NCBI RefSeq assembly: GCF_029215995.1
Contig: NZ_JAEMVB010000001.1
Span: forward strand, 62,001 to 126,000
Reading direction: 5' to 3'
DNA length: 64,000 bases
Source: Sulfurimonas sp. SAG-AH-194-L11
Lineage (GTDB): Bacteria > Campylobacterota > Campylobacteria > Campylobacterales > Sulfurimonadaceae
How positions within the stretch are numbered: the stretch's first letter is position 1; the number at the start of each line of letters is the position of its first letter. Below the pieces are notes generated by a model. The model saw only the letters and a program-made list of their open reading frames with translations, searched no databases and was not told where the DNA came from. Below are positions 42,348-51,415 of the stretch, piece by piece. The position numbers and the translations under genes are program-made.

Positions 42348-42359
42348 CTCCTTCGGGAG
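42348..42359 (+). terminator. Short TTCG hairpin after rpsU
   Basis: CTCC-TTCG-GGAG is a 4-bp stem closed by a UUCG-type stable tetraloop, 6 nt after the rpsU stop and before a convergent gene. The T tract after it is short, so it could be an RNA-end stabiliser as well as a weak terminator. Confidence 0.4.
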
Positions 42360-42390
42360 TCTCGTTTCACTACATACAAAACAAACTTCT

Positions 42391-43590
42391 CTAAAACTTC
42401 AAACCAAATCCTATCAATAACTGAAAATCATTCTGCTCTGGTATAATCTGCTGTGCTGTCTCTTGGGGTTCAAGTATATAATCCCAAACTCCTGTTATAG
42501 ATAAGTTTAGCCACGATGTCAATTTATTTTCTAATGTTAAAAGCATGTGATGCTTGTATGTACCTGCCGCTGTATTTGCATAGGTTAGCTTATAGTCATA
42601 GATTAAATCAATTCTAGAGCTTATGTCATTTTGATACTTCGTACTAAACTCTATGGCAGGAGAAAAGTCTTCTGTCTTATTTCCAAGGACAACTGTTTCA
42701 TATTTTGTATATACAAATGCGGGACCACCAGAAAAACTCCATCTTACCTTTTTACTATCAAGTAGCGTATAACCAAGACCTACTCCCGCTGTAAATTGCT
42801 GTCGAATATTTATATATGTATCACTATACAACTCGCTAAAAACTGGAGTCCAAAAGAAATGACGAGTGAGGTATCTATCATATTTTTGATTAAGGCGATG
42901 ATTATTTGATATTTCAGTACCCTCTTTTTCTGTGATTCGTCCAAGATAGTCTAAACTAAAACGAGAGACAGAAGAGAGTCTTAGCATATTTATTTTTGCA
43001 CTATAATCATACTGATTAGTATTACCACTACGAATATCAAAACTAAGTGTTGCTTTTGCTGACCAAAAGTTGCTCTCATATTCACCATCTGGAGCAAAAG
43101 ATATGATATCTTTACGTGCAAACTCATACTCATGATTCCCTTGAATAATCCTAAGCTTATCCCCTTTTAAACGCAGTACACCTGGAAATGTAGCAAGGTT
43201 TTCTATGTTAACACTAATAATCTGATAACTCTTTATCCATATGACAGTATCAAACTTAAAACTATGAAGTCCTATAGCTGCACTAGAAAACTCAAGCTTA
43301 TTGTTATAAAGAGCTTTTATTTTACCCTTAAACCACTCGCCCGATTTCGTTTTTATCCAGTCATACTTTATAGGTGTAGGTGAAATTTCTGAAAAATCTT
43401 CTTGAGTTGTATTTAGAGTTACATTAGACTCTGCTTTTTCATCTGATACTGTCGCTTTAAGACGAATCGCATCATCACTAAGACCCGAGTTGTCTTTAAC
43501 TATCATTACTTCTTCAGAGGGAAGAGTATTATCAGTGTGAGCTGCATTTAAAGAGAGAAAAATTAGACTTATTAAAAAAAGAACTTTCAC
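42391..43590 (-). CDS. DUF481 outer-membrane protein
   Basis: 399 residues. A signal peptide (MKVLFLISLIFLSLNAAHT) is followed by an Ser/Asp-rich linker and a soluble domain (about 70-165) with 'WFKGKIKALYNNKLEFSSAAIG', an SH3/PDZ-like beta module common in front of DUF481. The C-terminal barrel ('SFDIRSGNTNQYDYSAKINMLR', ending 'QLLIGFGLKF') is DUF481. The function is unknown. It starts 3 nt after the dgt stop. Confidence 0.82.
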   Translation of the reverse strand: MKVLFLISLIFLSLNAAHTDNTLPSEEVMIVKDNSGLSDDAIRLKATVSDEKAESNVTLNTTQEDFSEISPTPIKYDWIKTKSGEWFKGKIKALYNNKLEFSSAAIGLHSFKFDTVIWIKSYQIISVNIENLATFPGVLRLKGDKLRIIQGNHEYEFARKDIISFAPDGEYESNFWSAKATLSFDIRSGNTNQYDYSAKINMLRLSSVSRFSLDYLGRITEKEGTEISNNHRLNQKYDRYLTRHFFWTPVFSELYSDTYINIRQQFTAGVGLGYTLLDSKKVRWSFSGGPAFVYTKYETVVLGNKTEDFSPAIEFSTKYQNDISSRIDLIYDYKLTYANTAAGTYKHHMLLTLENKLTSWLNLSITGVWDYILEPQETAQQIIPEQNDFQLLIGFGLKF

Positions 43591-43593
43591 TTA

Positions 43594-44664
43594 TCAGAGT
43601 TTTCCATACATTTCGTTATAAAAATTTAGGGCATATCTATCGCTCATACTCGCTATATAATCCGCTATAACTCTATGCTTTTTACGAGTTTTTAGCTGTT
43701 TATAGTAAAACTCTGGAAGCATTTTTTCCTCTTCCATTAGACCATTATAGAGACCTTTGATAGCCTGTTTCCCTGCATACATTTTTCGTACTATACTTTT
43801 ATGTTGATACATCTTTGTAAACATAAGCTTTTTAAGCTTTTTGAGCTTTGTTTCTAATGCTTTATCCATACCGATTGGTGTCTCGTTGTTTTCATCTTTG
43901 AGACGAGGCTGTGAGTACTCAAGTAGAGAATAGACAAGATGATTTATGAGGTGTGAGCTAAATCTATAACGAAACATCTCATCATTCTCCTCTCCAACAC
44001 CCTCAGCTTCAACCTTTGCAAGAATCTCTTGCACAAGTTCACTCTCTCTTAAATCTTCAAAACTAATAAGTCCTGAGTTAACGCCATCGTCAATATCATG
44101 ACTCGTGTAGGCTATCTCATCCGCCCTATCAACTATCATCGCCTCAAAAGATGGATGCTTATCTAAGTTAAACTGCTCATGGATAGAAGCTGGTAAAAAT
44201 GACTTGTGGTAAGGATATGAATGCTTGAGTATCCCCTCTAAGGTAGCAAAAGTAAGGTTAAGTCCATCAAAGTTTTTATAGCGTTTTTCTAAACGCGAGA
44301 CTACACGAAAACTCTGAAAGTTATGCTCAAAACCATTAGTAAAACCATCTGCTTTTAAACACTCATCTAAGGTATCGCCACCAACATGACCAAAAGGGGT
44401 ATGTCCTAAGTCATGAGCAAGTGCTATAGCCTCAGCCAGAGACTCATTAAGTCCTAAAGTTGAAGTGATAGAACGGGCAATTTGTGAGACTTCTATAGAG
44501 TGTGTGAGCCGTGTACGGAAGAAATCACCCTCATGGTTTAAAAAGACCTGCGTTTTATACTCTAGCTTACGAAATGAACCAGAGTGAATTATTCTATCTC
44601 TATCACGAGCAAAAGGGTTACGAAAATCCTTGTCTATTTTATGAAATCTATCATCTTTTTTCAT
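43594..44664 (-). CDS. dgt: dGTP triphosphohydrolase (dGTPase family)
   Basis: 356 residues of the HD superfamily. The metal ligands are in 'THSIEVSQIARSI' (His), 'ALAHDLGHTPFGHVGG' (His-Asp) and 'DRADEIAYTSHDIDDG' (Asp). It hydrolyses dNTPs to the nucleoside and triphosphate, tuning the pools for replication. It overlaps the PhnA gene by one base at its start. thyX and nrdB lie in the same minus-strand run, so pool control and DNA precursor synthesis are co-localised. Confidence 0.93.
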   Translation of the reverse strand: MKKDDRFHKIDKDFRNPFARDRDRIIHSGSFRKLEYKTQVFLNHEGDFFRTRLTHSIEVSQIARSITSTLGLNESLAEAIALAHDLGHTPFGHVGGDTLDECLKADGFTNGFEHNFQSFRVVSRLEKRYKNFDGLNLTFATLEGILKHSYPYHKSFLPASIHEQFNLDKHPSFEAMIVDRADEIAYTSHDIDDGVNSGLISFEDLRESELVQEILAKVEAEGVGEENDEMFRYRFSSHLINHLVYSLLEYSQPRLKDENNETPIGMDKALETKLKKLKKLMFTKMYQHKSIVRKMYAGKQAIKGLYNGLMEEEKMLPEFYYKQLKTRKKHRVIADYIASMSDRYALNFYNEMYGKL

Positions 44665-45197
44665 TAGGCTTTTTTAATAAACTCTGTTTTTATGAAAATT
44701 TTTGTGCCATTTACACGACCTTCAACATGACCGACGTCACCTGGAGCTAATCCTATTCTAGTAACAGTAGTCCCGCGTTTAGCAGTAAAACCAGCACCTT
44801 TGACCTCTAAATCTTTTAATATCACTATAGAGTCACCCGCTTTAAGTTCAACACCATTTGCATCTCTATAGACAAGCTTATTTGCCTCTGCGTTGAGAGC
44901 TCTCTGTGCTAGTTTTAACTCATCTTCTTCTAGGTACATCATTTCACACATATCTTGACGACCTAATCTACTCCACAAAATATATGACATAACTTTAACA
45001 GCTGGTGTCTCAGACCACATTGAGTCATTTAAACAGTTAAAATGATTCTCATCTAACTCTCCTGACTCAATCTGAGCATTACAGTTTTTGCAGAGATAAA
45101 CACTCTGCTCTTCACTTGCATCACTCACTGATAACTCAACTAAAACCACATCCTCTTCACTTGAACAGAGTTCACATATACTACTTCTATTTGTCAT
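44664..45197 (-). CDS. phnA: PhnA family zinc-ribbon protein
   Basis: 177 residues. An N-terminal zinc ribbon ('CELCSSEEDV', 'YLCKNCNAQI') is followed by a helical part and the C-terminal PhnA beta domain ('ANGVELKAGDSIVILKDLEVKGAGFTAKRGTTVTRIGL'). The family's old link to phosphonate use is not firm; the biochemical role is unknown. Its stop shares a base with the dgt start and it starts next to the lipoprotein stop, so it is in the same operon. Confidence 0.88.
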   Translation of the reverse strand: MTNRSSICELCSSEEDVVLVELSVSDASEEQSVYLCKNCNAQIESGELDENHFNCLNDSMWSETPAVKVMSYILWSRLGRQDMCEMMYLEEDELKLAQRALNAEANKLVYRDANGVELKAGDSIVILKDLEVKGAGFTAKRGTTVTRIGLAPGDVGHVEGRVNGTKIFIKTEFIKKA

Positions 45198-45418
45198 TAT
45201 TCTTCTTCTTTATCAAATTTAATATCTTTATCTGCTACTTTTTTCTCTTCTACTATTTTATGGAATGCTTTATCTGCCTCTTTCTCATCATAGTCTCTAC
45301 ACTCTTGAGGCATTATTGCTCCTGGGTCACGGGCTATTTGGTCACACATAGTTCCATTGATAGTAAAGTTTGCACAGCCACTTAGCATAAGTGCCATAAG
45401 TATTGTTATTTTATACAT
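45197..45418 (-). CDS. Small putative lipoprotein, 73 aa
   Basis: The lipobox L-S-G-C at residues 12-15 (MYKITILMALMLSGCAN) marks lipid attachment at Cys15. The mature part has two more Cys and a highly charged Lys/Glu-rich C-terminus (KEADKAFHKIVEEKKVADKD). No family is recognised. It is located between thyX and phnA without gaps, so it is co-transcribed. Confidence 0.75.
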   Translation of the reverse strand: MYKITILMALMLSGCANFTINGTMCDQIARDPGAIMPQECRDYDEKEADKAFHKIVEEKKVADKDIKFDKEEE

Positions 45419-46273
45419 TTAAATCCCTACTTTTTGTTTAATAATTAAATCTAAATATTTTTGAGGTGTAACACGCATCATCTCTTGTGCAAGCCAACGT
45501 ATCTGAAAAAATGCAGCACCACTATCACGAAGTGTAAAGTAGTTTTTTAGACTTCTCAGATTAAAAGTTACCACCATATCTACTTTTACATTGTCAGAGA
45601 TAATATGCTTAAATGCATCCCCAACATTACGCTTTTTCTTTCCAGCTTGAAGTGCTTCGTAAAGTCCCATACTGTCCCCCTCAAACTCTTCTAAAAGGCC
45701 AAGTGAACTTTTGGCAACACTTATAGAGTAAAAATCTTCTAGTTTGTTAAACTGAAATGCTAACTTAGCATACATCCCAGAAATCTCAACACGATTATAA
45801 GCCTCATCAGCAGTTACAAACATATCAAAGCCAAGCACTCTTTGGATAAAAAACTCTTTAGCCTCAGCCTCACTAGCAGACTGTTTTGAAGCAACAAAAG
45901 CATTAATAAGTGAACTCATAGTATAACGGGTGGAACGAACTGAGATAGCTTGAATACGATGACGAGCATGCTCTTGAAGTACCCCACGAGAAGTTCCACG
46001 AATAAGAAAAGAGAGGTTAGCATGTTCTAGTATAGAGTGGTGAAAATATGTCCAAGCAAGGTCATCTAAAAGTGCAGAATCATCAATAGCGTTTATCTCA
46101 TCACACATCGCTTCATCTGGCATAGTCTGTTCTATGTTTTTTATAACATCGTTTTCAGAACTACTAAAAGAGTCATAACAAGTTCGAGCAGCACTTTCAG
46201 CTACTCCAATTCCTGTATCTTGAAGTAAAACCACTTCTGGTTTTGTATATTTTATACCATAAACATCTTCCAT
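45419..46273 (-). CDS. thyX: Flavin-dependent thymidylate synthase
   Basis: 284 residues. The ThyX motif RHR-x7-S is present as 'RHRIQAISVRS', followed by 'TRYT'. 'AARTCYDS' and 'FFQIRWLAQEMMR' are further family blocks. It makes dTMP from dUMP with FADH2 and methylene-tetrahydrofolate. An AAGGGG Shine-Dalgarno precedes the ATG. Confidence 0.95.
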   Translation of the reverse strand: MEDVYGIKYTKPEVVLLQDTGIGVAESAARTCYDSFSSSENDVIKNIEQTMPDEAMCDEINAIDDSALLDDLAWTYFHHSILEHANLSFLIRGTSRGVLQEHARHRIQAISVRSTRYTMSSLINAFVASKQSASEAEAKEFFIQRVLGFDMFVTADEAYNRVEISGMYAKLAFQFNKLEDFYSISVAKSSLGLLEEFEGDSMGLYEALQAGKKKRNVGDAFKHIISDNVKVDMVVTFNLRSLKNYFTLRDSGAAFFQIRWLAQEMMRVTPQKYLDLIIKQKVGI

Positions 46274-46328
46274 CTAAGTACCCCTTATAGATGTATTTTA
46301 CTATTATCTTCATAAAAACAGTCTTGAT

Positions 46329-47252
46329 TTATCTTGATAAACTAAAACCAATTCCTATTTTTTCAACATAATCATCATACATTTGTGTTCGACCTCTATA
46401 ATCTTCATTTCCTGCATAGGTATTCATACTCTCGCCATAACCAACAAAAGCTTTTACATAAAGGAAAAGACTCTCTGAAAAAAGTGGATAACTATAGCTG
46501 GCATCTAATGCACCCTTCCCCTTAAAGTTATTTCTAAAAAGAGTGGTGAAGATATGTTTTTTATATGGGAACATAAATTTTACATGTCCATTTCCCATAG
46601 TATCAATCAGCTTTGGATTATAATCATAATTATCTCCAACTCTTTTCCAAAGAGCTAACTCTGTAAAAATAGATCTGTATTGGAAGTAAGAGTAAAGTGT
46701 TACATAGTTCCAAGCTCTCTCTTGAGGTACACCAAGACCGTTAGACTTATGTGCAACTGCTAAACGCACCGCTTTAAAATACTTTGTATGCATGGGAATA
46801 GTCACATAGGCTTCAGGGTTATAATCATTTGCTCTAAAATAAGCATCACCTACATAATACTGCCAAAAAGAGTGTTGCGTATAAGCGATTGTGTAAAGCT
46901 CACCTAAACCTAAAAGGTTTGGAGCAAAATCATACTTTACACTAAATTGAAATTCCACTTCAGCTCTATAAGTGTCTCTTATTTTTGTATCATCATCATA
47001 ATCCCCATTTGTTCTCACACTGAGAGGTAAAAGATAGTTTGCATGGTGTGCTTTTATATTAAAAATGGATTGACTATACTGGTAGATAGTATTTCGAGTC
47101 TCTTTATCTTCTATCTCATTTAGGCTCTCAAATAGTGCCTCTTTATTCTTAAACACCTCTGCATATACACCTGTGTAAACTTCATCTTTATATTCACTAT
47201 TTTTAGCAAATAAGCTCACTAATAAAGCTATAAGTGTAAGTAGAGTTTTCAT
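46329..47252 (-). CDS. pldA: Outer-membrane phospholipase A
   Basis: 307 residues. The signal peptide (MKTLLTLIALLVSLFAKN) is followed by a 12-strand barrel. Catalytic blocks are 'AYTQHSFWQYY' and 'AHKSNGLG' (His and Ser of the PldA dyad), then 'RAWNYVTLY' and 'GKGALDASYSYPL' near the second calcium/side residues. It cleaves acyl chains of misplaced outer-membrane phospholipids. The stop of pcm abuts its start directly. Confidence 0.9.
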   Translation of the reverse strand: MKTLLTLIALLVSLFAKNSEYKDEVYTGVYAEVFKNKEALFESLNEIEDKETRNTIYQYSQSIFNIKAHHANYLLPLSVRTNGDYDDDTKIRDTYRAEVEFQFSVKYDFAPNLLGLGELYTIAYTQHSFWQYYVGDAYFRANDYNPEAYVTIPMHTKYFKAVRLAVAHKSNGLGVPQERAWNYVTLYSYFQYRSIFTELALWKRVGDNYDYNPKLIDTMGNGHVKFMFPYKKHIFTTLFRNNFKGKGALDASYSYPLFSESLFLYVKAFVGYGESMNTYAGNEDYRGRTQMYDDYVEKIGIGFSLSR

Positions 47253-47891
47253 CTATTTTTGCACTCCATCTAAGATAGGAACAAAGTCACAATCTTCAAG
47301 CTCTTCTTCTTCTATCTTTTGACCATCTTTTATATAACGAACGATGACTTGTTTTGTACCCTTTTGCATTGGAGCTACCAGTATACCACCATCAGCTAAC
47401 TGCTCGAAAATTTTTGAAGGTATCTCTTTGGCCGTTGCGGAAAAAAGTATACGGTCATACGGAGCATAACTAATCCAACCATTTTGACCATCATCTGTAC
47501 GTGTGTGAATATTGTGAATACCTAGGTTTTTAAAGCGCTGTTTTGCTTGAAGCATAAGTGGCTCTATTCGTTCGATACTAAAAACACCACGGAAAAGATG
47601 TGAGAGAACAGCAGCCTGATAACCACTTCCACAACCTATCTCAAGGACTCTATCTGCCCCACGGGGAAAAAGATACTCTGTCATTTTTGCTACTGTTAAA
47701 GGAGAGCTTATAAACTGTGCACCTCCTATTGGGAGAGCATCAAGTTTATATGCACTATGCTTAAATCCAATAGCCACAAAAGCTTCTCTATTTGTCTTAG
47801 CGATTGCCTCTTTTACTTCAGGAGAGACTGCAAAGACTTTCTCGATTTCATCTGCCATTCGTGCTGTTTTAGTTGCTGTAATTCTGTCCAA
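47253..47891 (-). CDS. pcm: Protein-L-isoaspartate O-methyltransferase
   Basis: 212 residues. 'VLEIGCGSGYQAAVLSHL' is the S-adenosylmethionine motif I. 'PIGGAQFISSPLTVAKMTEYL' is the substrate-binding block and 'TDDGQNGWISYAPYDRILFSATAKEIP' carries motifs II/III. It repairs isomerised Asp/Asn residues in aged proteins. It starts next to the CN-hydrolase stop and ends at the pldA start, so all are tightly packed on the minus strand. Confidence 0.94.
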   Translation of the reverse strand: MDRITATKTARMADEIEKVFAVSPEVKEAIAKTNREAFVAIGFKHSAYKLDALPIGGAQFISSPLTVAKMTEYLFPRGADRVLEIGCGSGYQAAVLSHLFRGVFSIERIEPLMLQAKQRFKNLGIHNIHTRTDDGQNGWISYAPYDRILFSATAKEIPSKIFEQLADGGILVAPMQKGTKQVIVRYIKDGQKIEEEELEDCDFVPILDGVQK

Positions 47892-47892
47892 G

Positions 47893-48636
47893 TTATTGTA
47901 TACCTATGTCAATATATCTTCGCATTAAAGTTATATTTTTTTGATTATATATCTCTACTAAGCAAGGCTTATTCCCATTTAACTTCACTTCACCCTGAGG
48001 TGAGATAATGGCGCTCATCGCACTGCACTCTTCGTTTAATGCATCTGCACAAACAACATAACACTCATTCATTAAAGCGAGAGCCTCTGTCAGTGTTCTA
48101 AACTGCTTACTCCGAGGTTTTCCCCACCAAGCAGATACTAAAATAACATCTGCACCCTCAGCTTGAAGCCAAAACTCTTTAAAACGCAACTCAAAACAGA
48201 TAAAAATTGCACATTTTATACCATTTATCTCAAAAATCTCAAACTCTTCATCTGAACCCTCACTCATGTACTTCTCTTCACTCCCAAGTCTAAAGAGTCT
48301 AGCCTTAGCTCTTTGATGCACTATCTCTCCATTATGAAAGACTTTTACAATGTTAAAAACTTCACCATCTCTCTTCTCAAGCATAGTCACAACCACAGTT
48401 TTTTCTTTTGAAGCACTAAGAAGTTCTTGTGTAGCATAGGTACTAAACGCAGTCGCCTTTGCTAGATTTTCATAATCAAAACCTGTGAGACATACCTCAT
48501 GCGCTAAAAGTATACTCTTAGGATCTGTCTGTTCTATCAGTTGTAGTAGTGTCTGGAGGTTTGTGGAGTAGTTAGAAGTGGTCTTAAAGAGTAAAGAGCA
48601 AAGAGTCTGCTCTGCTACTCTAGAAGTCATCATCAA
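47893..48636 (-). CDS. Carbon-nitrogen hydrolase (nitrilase superfamily)
   Basis: 247 residues with the Glu-Lys-Cys triad: Glu in '[11 protein letters not shown]', Lys in 'HQRAKARLF' and Cys in '[10 protein letters not shown]'. It hydrolyses an amide or nitrile-like bond; the substrate (for example omega-amidase type) cannot be told. The start overlaps the nrdB stop by 17 nt. A conserved '[15 protein letters not shown]' supports membership in the small-amide group of Campylobacterota proteins. Confidence 0.85.
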   Translation of the reverse strand: MMMTSRVAEQTLCSLLFKTTSNYSTNLQTLLQLIEQTDPKSILLAHEVCLTGFDYENLAKATAFSTYATQELLSASKEKTVVVTMLEKRDGEVFNIVKVFHNGEIVHQRAKARLFRLGSEEKYMSEGSDEEFEIFEINGIKCAIFICFELRFKEFWLQAEGADVILVSAWWGKPRSKQFRTLTEALALMNECYVVCADALNEECSAMSAIISPQGEVKLNGNKPCLVEIYNQKNITLMRRYIDIGIQ

Positions 48637-49642
48637 AAGACAAGCTACCCTTAGAGTAGTTTGTTACAGTGCCTTCAAAAAAGTTTGTTTTCTGGTCATT
48701 AAACTTAGCAAAATCATCCACCCACTTAATAGGATTTTCAACATTATAAAGTTTATCAAATCCAACAGCATTTAGTCTCTCATCTGCTAAAAACTTAATG
48801 TACTGTGCAACAATATCATCAGTTAAACCTAGTATTTGCCCTTGTGTGATGTACTGTCCCCACTCCGTTTCTAGCTTCACTGCCTCTTCAAACATCTCAA
48901 TCACTTCTGCCCTGAGCTTTTCCGTAAAAAGATCTGGACGCTCCTTGCGAAGAGTATTTATAAGATTTTGAAAAAGAACTAAGTGTGTTACCTCATCGCG
49001 TTGAATAAAACGAATCATCTGAGCTGAACCGAGCATCTTACCTGAACGTGCAAGCGTGTAGATATAAGTAAAACCACTATAAAAGTAGATACCCTCAAGT
49101 ATCTGGTTTGCAAAACATGCTTTTACAAAGTTTGTCTCACTTGGATTCGTTGAGAGCTCTGTATAAACTCTAGCAATAGCATCGTTTTTACCCTTAAGCA
49201 TCATATCGCGACGCCATAGGTCGTAAATCTCTTCGCTATTTGTAGAGATACTATCAACCATAACAGCATAAGATTGTGAGTGTAGAGCCTCTTCAAAGCT
49301 TTGACGCACTAAAATAAGATTTATCTCTGCAGCAGTAACATAAGGGTTTACATTATCAATAATATTATTTGTTTGGAGAGAATCCATAAAAATAAGTTGG
49401 GAAAGGGCTTTGTCATAGGCTGTTTTTTCAGCTTCTGTAAGATTCTTGTAGTCATTGACATCACGTGTCATATCTACCTCTTTTGGAAACCATGTGTTGT
49501 TTAACATCATCTCCCAAAGATTATATGCCCACTGATACTTTATGTTGTTAAGCTCAAAAATACCTGTCGGATCCCCACCGAAAACTTTTCTATCATTTAC
49601 ATTTTCAGTTGATTGGGGGTTATATATTTTTTTTCTATCCAT
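48620..49642 (-). CDS. nrdB: Ribonucleoside-diphosphate reductase, beta subunit
   Basis: 340 residues of the class Ia/Ic small subunit. Iron ligands are in '[12 protein letters not shown]', 'EEALHSQSY', 'EGIYFYSGF' and '[10 protein letters not shown]'. The C-terminal acidic tail ('[11 protein letters not shown]') docks into the alpha subunit, which is not in this window. It reduces ribonucleotides for DNA synthesis. AGCTCAAATA with GGAG lies before the ATG, and it heads the minus-strand run pointing toward thyX and dgt. Confidence 0.95.
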   Translation of the reverse strand: MDRKKIYNPQSTENVNDRKVFGGDPTGIFELNNIKYQWAYNLWEMMLNNTWFPKEVDMTRDVNDYKNLTEAEKTAYDKALSQLIFMDSLQTNNIIDNVNPYVTAAEINLILVRQSFEEALHSQSYAVMVDSISTNSEEIYDLWRRDMMLKGKNDAIARVYTELSTNPSETNFVKACFANQILEGIYFYSGFTYIYTLARSGKMLGSAQMIRFIQRDEVTHLVLFQNLINTLRKERPDLFTEKLRAEVIEMFEEAVKLETEWGQYITQGQILGLTDDIVAQYIKFLADERLNAVGFDKLYNVENPIKWVDDFAKFNDQKTNFFEGTVTNYSKGSLSFDDDF

Positions 49643-49779
49643 TATTTGAGCTCCAGTAAATTTATGTTTATGATTATAGCTTTGTGCATATTAAAGCAAA
49701 GTTATTCAGTTACTATTTATATTTTATAAGCTAAGATTTAGTCATATAATTTATTTGATTTTTATAAAAAAGGTTCACT

Positions 49780-50748
49780 ATAAAAGAGTTTTCACCCTCA
49801 CTACTTTTAAAAAATAGACATATACAAACTAGCTACTCTACCATTTTTCGCAAAAGTATCTCTTTAGAGTTTAAAGTACAAAAATTCAAACTTAATGATG
49901 GTGATTTTTTAGAAGCTTACTGGCACTACACGAGTAGCACAACACAGAACACTCCACTTGTTATACTCTTTCATGGACTCACTGGTTCATTTGAGTCTCC
50001 TTATATTCAAGGTATCATGCAAGAACTCTCAAACAATGGTTTTAACTCTGTTCTTATGCATTTTCGTGGCTGTGCTACACAAGAAAACCTACTCCCTCGC
50101 TCATACCATAGTGGAGAGACTCATGATGCCTTAGAGTTTATACAGAGTCTACATGCAGAATCTCCTCAGAGAAAACTCTATGGTGTAGGCTACTCACTTG
50201 GTGCAAATATGCTTTTAAAACTACTCGGTGAAGTGCAAGAAAAATCGCTTCTCTGTAGAGTTGTAGCAGTATCCCCTCCGATGCAACTAGATATTTGTGC
50301 AAGGACTATGAACAGAGGATTTGCAAAGTACTATCAGTACAGACTCCTTAAAGATCTCAAAAAAGCCTTAGATAAAAAGTATGACAAACACGATATGCAA
50401 AAACTGCTTAATTTCAAACGTACTCACATAAAAAAGCTCAATACTTTTTGGAAATATGATGATACTTTTACTGCACCCATTCATGGCTTTAACTCAGCAG
50501 ACGAGTACTATGAAAAATGTAGTTCTAAACAGTTCTTAAAAGATATAAGAACACCAACTCTTATCATCCACTCAGAAGATGACCCTTTTATGACACCCGA
50601 AGTTATTCCAAAACAAGAGGAGTTATCTAACTCAATTCAACTCCAAATAACACAAAGAGGTGGACATGTTGGTTTTGTCGGGGGTTCTCTCTTACATCCA
50701 GAATATTGGCTTGAGAAGCGAATAGTGGAGTACTTTAAAGAAAAATAA
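49780..50748 (+). CDS. YheT-family alpha/beta hydrolase, apparent ATA start
   Basis: 322 residues if read from ATA at 49780. The open frame starts after a TAA at 49765, and no ATG, GTG or TTG occurs before 50017. Yet residues before 50017 are clearly family sequence: 'FSPSLLLKNRHIQTSYSTIFR' (the PxxLxNxHxQT hallmark) and the oxyanion 'LFHGLTGS'. AAAAAAGG lies 6 nt before the ATA, ideal for translation. The nucleophile elbow is 'GYSLGAN' and the C-terminal His is in 'RGGHVGFVGG'. It acts on an ester or short acyl substrate not known here. Confidence 0.85.
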   Translation: MKEFSPSLLLKNRHIQTSYSTIFRKSISLEFKVQKFKLNDGDFLEAYWHYTSSTTQNTPLVILFHGLTGSFESPYIQGIMQELSNNGFNSVLMHFRGCATQENLLPRSYHSGETHDALEFIQSLHAESPQRKLYGVGYSLGANMLLKLLGEVQEKSLLCRVVAVSPPMQLDICARTMNRGFAKYYQYRLLKDLKKALDKKYDKHDMQKLLNFKRTHIKKLNTFWKYDDTFTAPIHGFNSADEYYEKCSSKQFLKDIRTPTLIIHSEDDPFMTPEVIPKQEELSNSIQLQITQRGGHVGFVGGSLLHPEYWLEKRIVEYFKEK

Positions 50749-50828
50749 ACTTAACATCTTTTAACTGTTTATGATTAATGTATAAGTTAATCTATGTTAA
50801 AATATAATAATAAGTAAAAAGGAATATT

Positions 50829-51404
50829 ATGTCAACAAATAAAACAAATGTAACAAACCAGGTAGGTAATATGGATCAGATTCGTGAACTTATGTTTGGC
50901 CCTCAGGTTCGTATGTTTGAAGATGAAATCAGTAAAGTAAATACAACACTTCATGAGATGAATAATAATATTACTGAAAAAATAAATCAGTTAGATGCAA
51001 AGTTAACAGCTCAACATAAAGATACTACAGCTGTCCTTGAGCAAAAATTAAAAAGTTTAAATAATTCTATGCAAGAAAATAATATAGATTTTAAAGACCA
51101 ACTACTTAAAGCTGAGAAAAAATCTAACCAGTCACTTGATGATCTTCAAGAACTTTTTGAAACTCAACTAAATATTCTCACTAATGAACATACACAAGCA
51201 AAAGTAGCTATACATAATGATCTTGATGCACTCAAGTCTTCTATCTCAACTCTTCTAAATGAAGAAATAGAAAATATGCAAAAAGCAAAAGTTTCAAAAG
51301 ATGACCTCTCTGCAATGCTTTTAGATCTAGCAATGCAGGTCAATGGAACCTCTTTAGAAGGTAATATCGAAGGTATGTTACAAGAGCAAAAAGAAAATAA
51401 TTAG
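50829..51404 (+). CDS. Coiled-coil protein, first gene of GTPase operon
   Basis: 191 residues. The short N-terminal block 'QIRELMFGPQVRMFEDEI' resembles a conserved start I recall from uncharacterised coiled-coil proteins beside OmpA and GTPase genes in other bacteria; this is memory, not a search. Heptads fill residues 40-155, and 'DLSAMLLDLAMQVNGTS' near the C-terminus is the other conserved patch. It is cytoplasmic by lack of a signal. AAAAGGAATA precedes the ATG, and the OmpA-type gene follows after 11 nt. Confidence 0.75.
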   Translation: MSTNKTNVTNQVGNMDQIRELMFGPQVRMFEDEISKVNTTLHEMNNNITEKINQLDAKLTAQHKDTTAVLEQKLKSLNNSMQENNIDFKDQLLKAEKKSNQSLDDLQELFETQLNILTNEHTQAKVAIHNDLDALKSSISTLLNEEIENMQKAKVSKDDLSAMLLDLAMQVNGTSLEGNIEGMLQEQKENN

Positions 51405-51415
51405 ACATACTTTTA

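Noticed and set aside
45116..45385. Plus-strand frame of 89 codons
   Set aside because: It lies opposite the PhnA and lipoprotein genes, is rich in Phe/Ile/Tyr from reverse-complement Lys/Glu codons, and lacks an SD.
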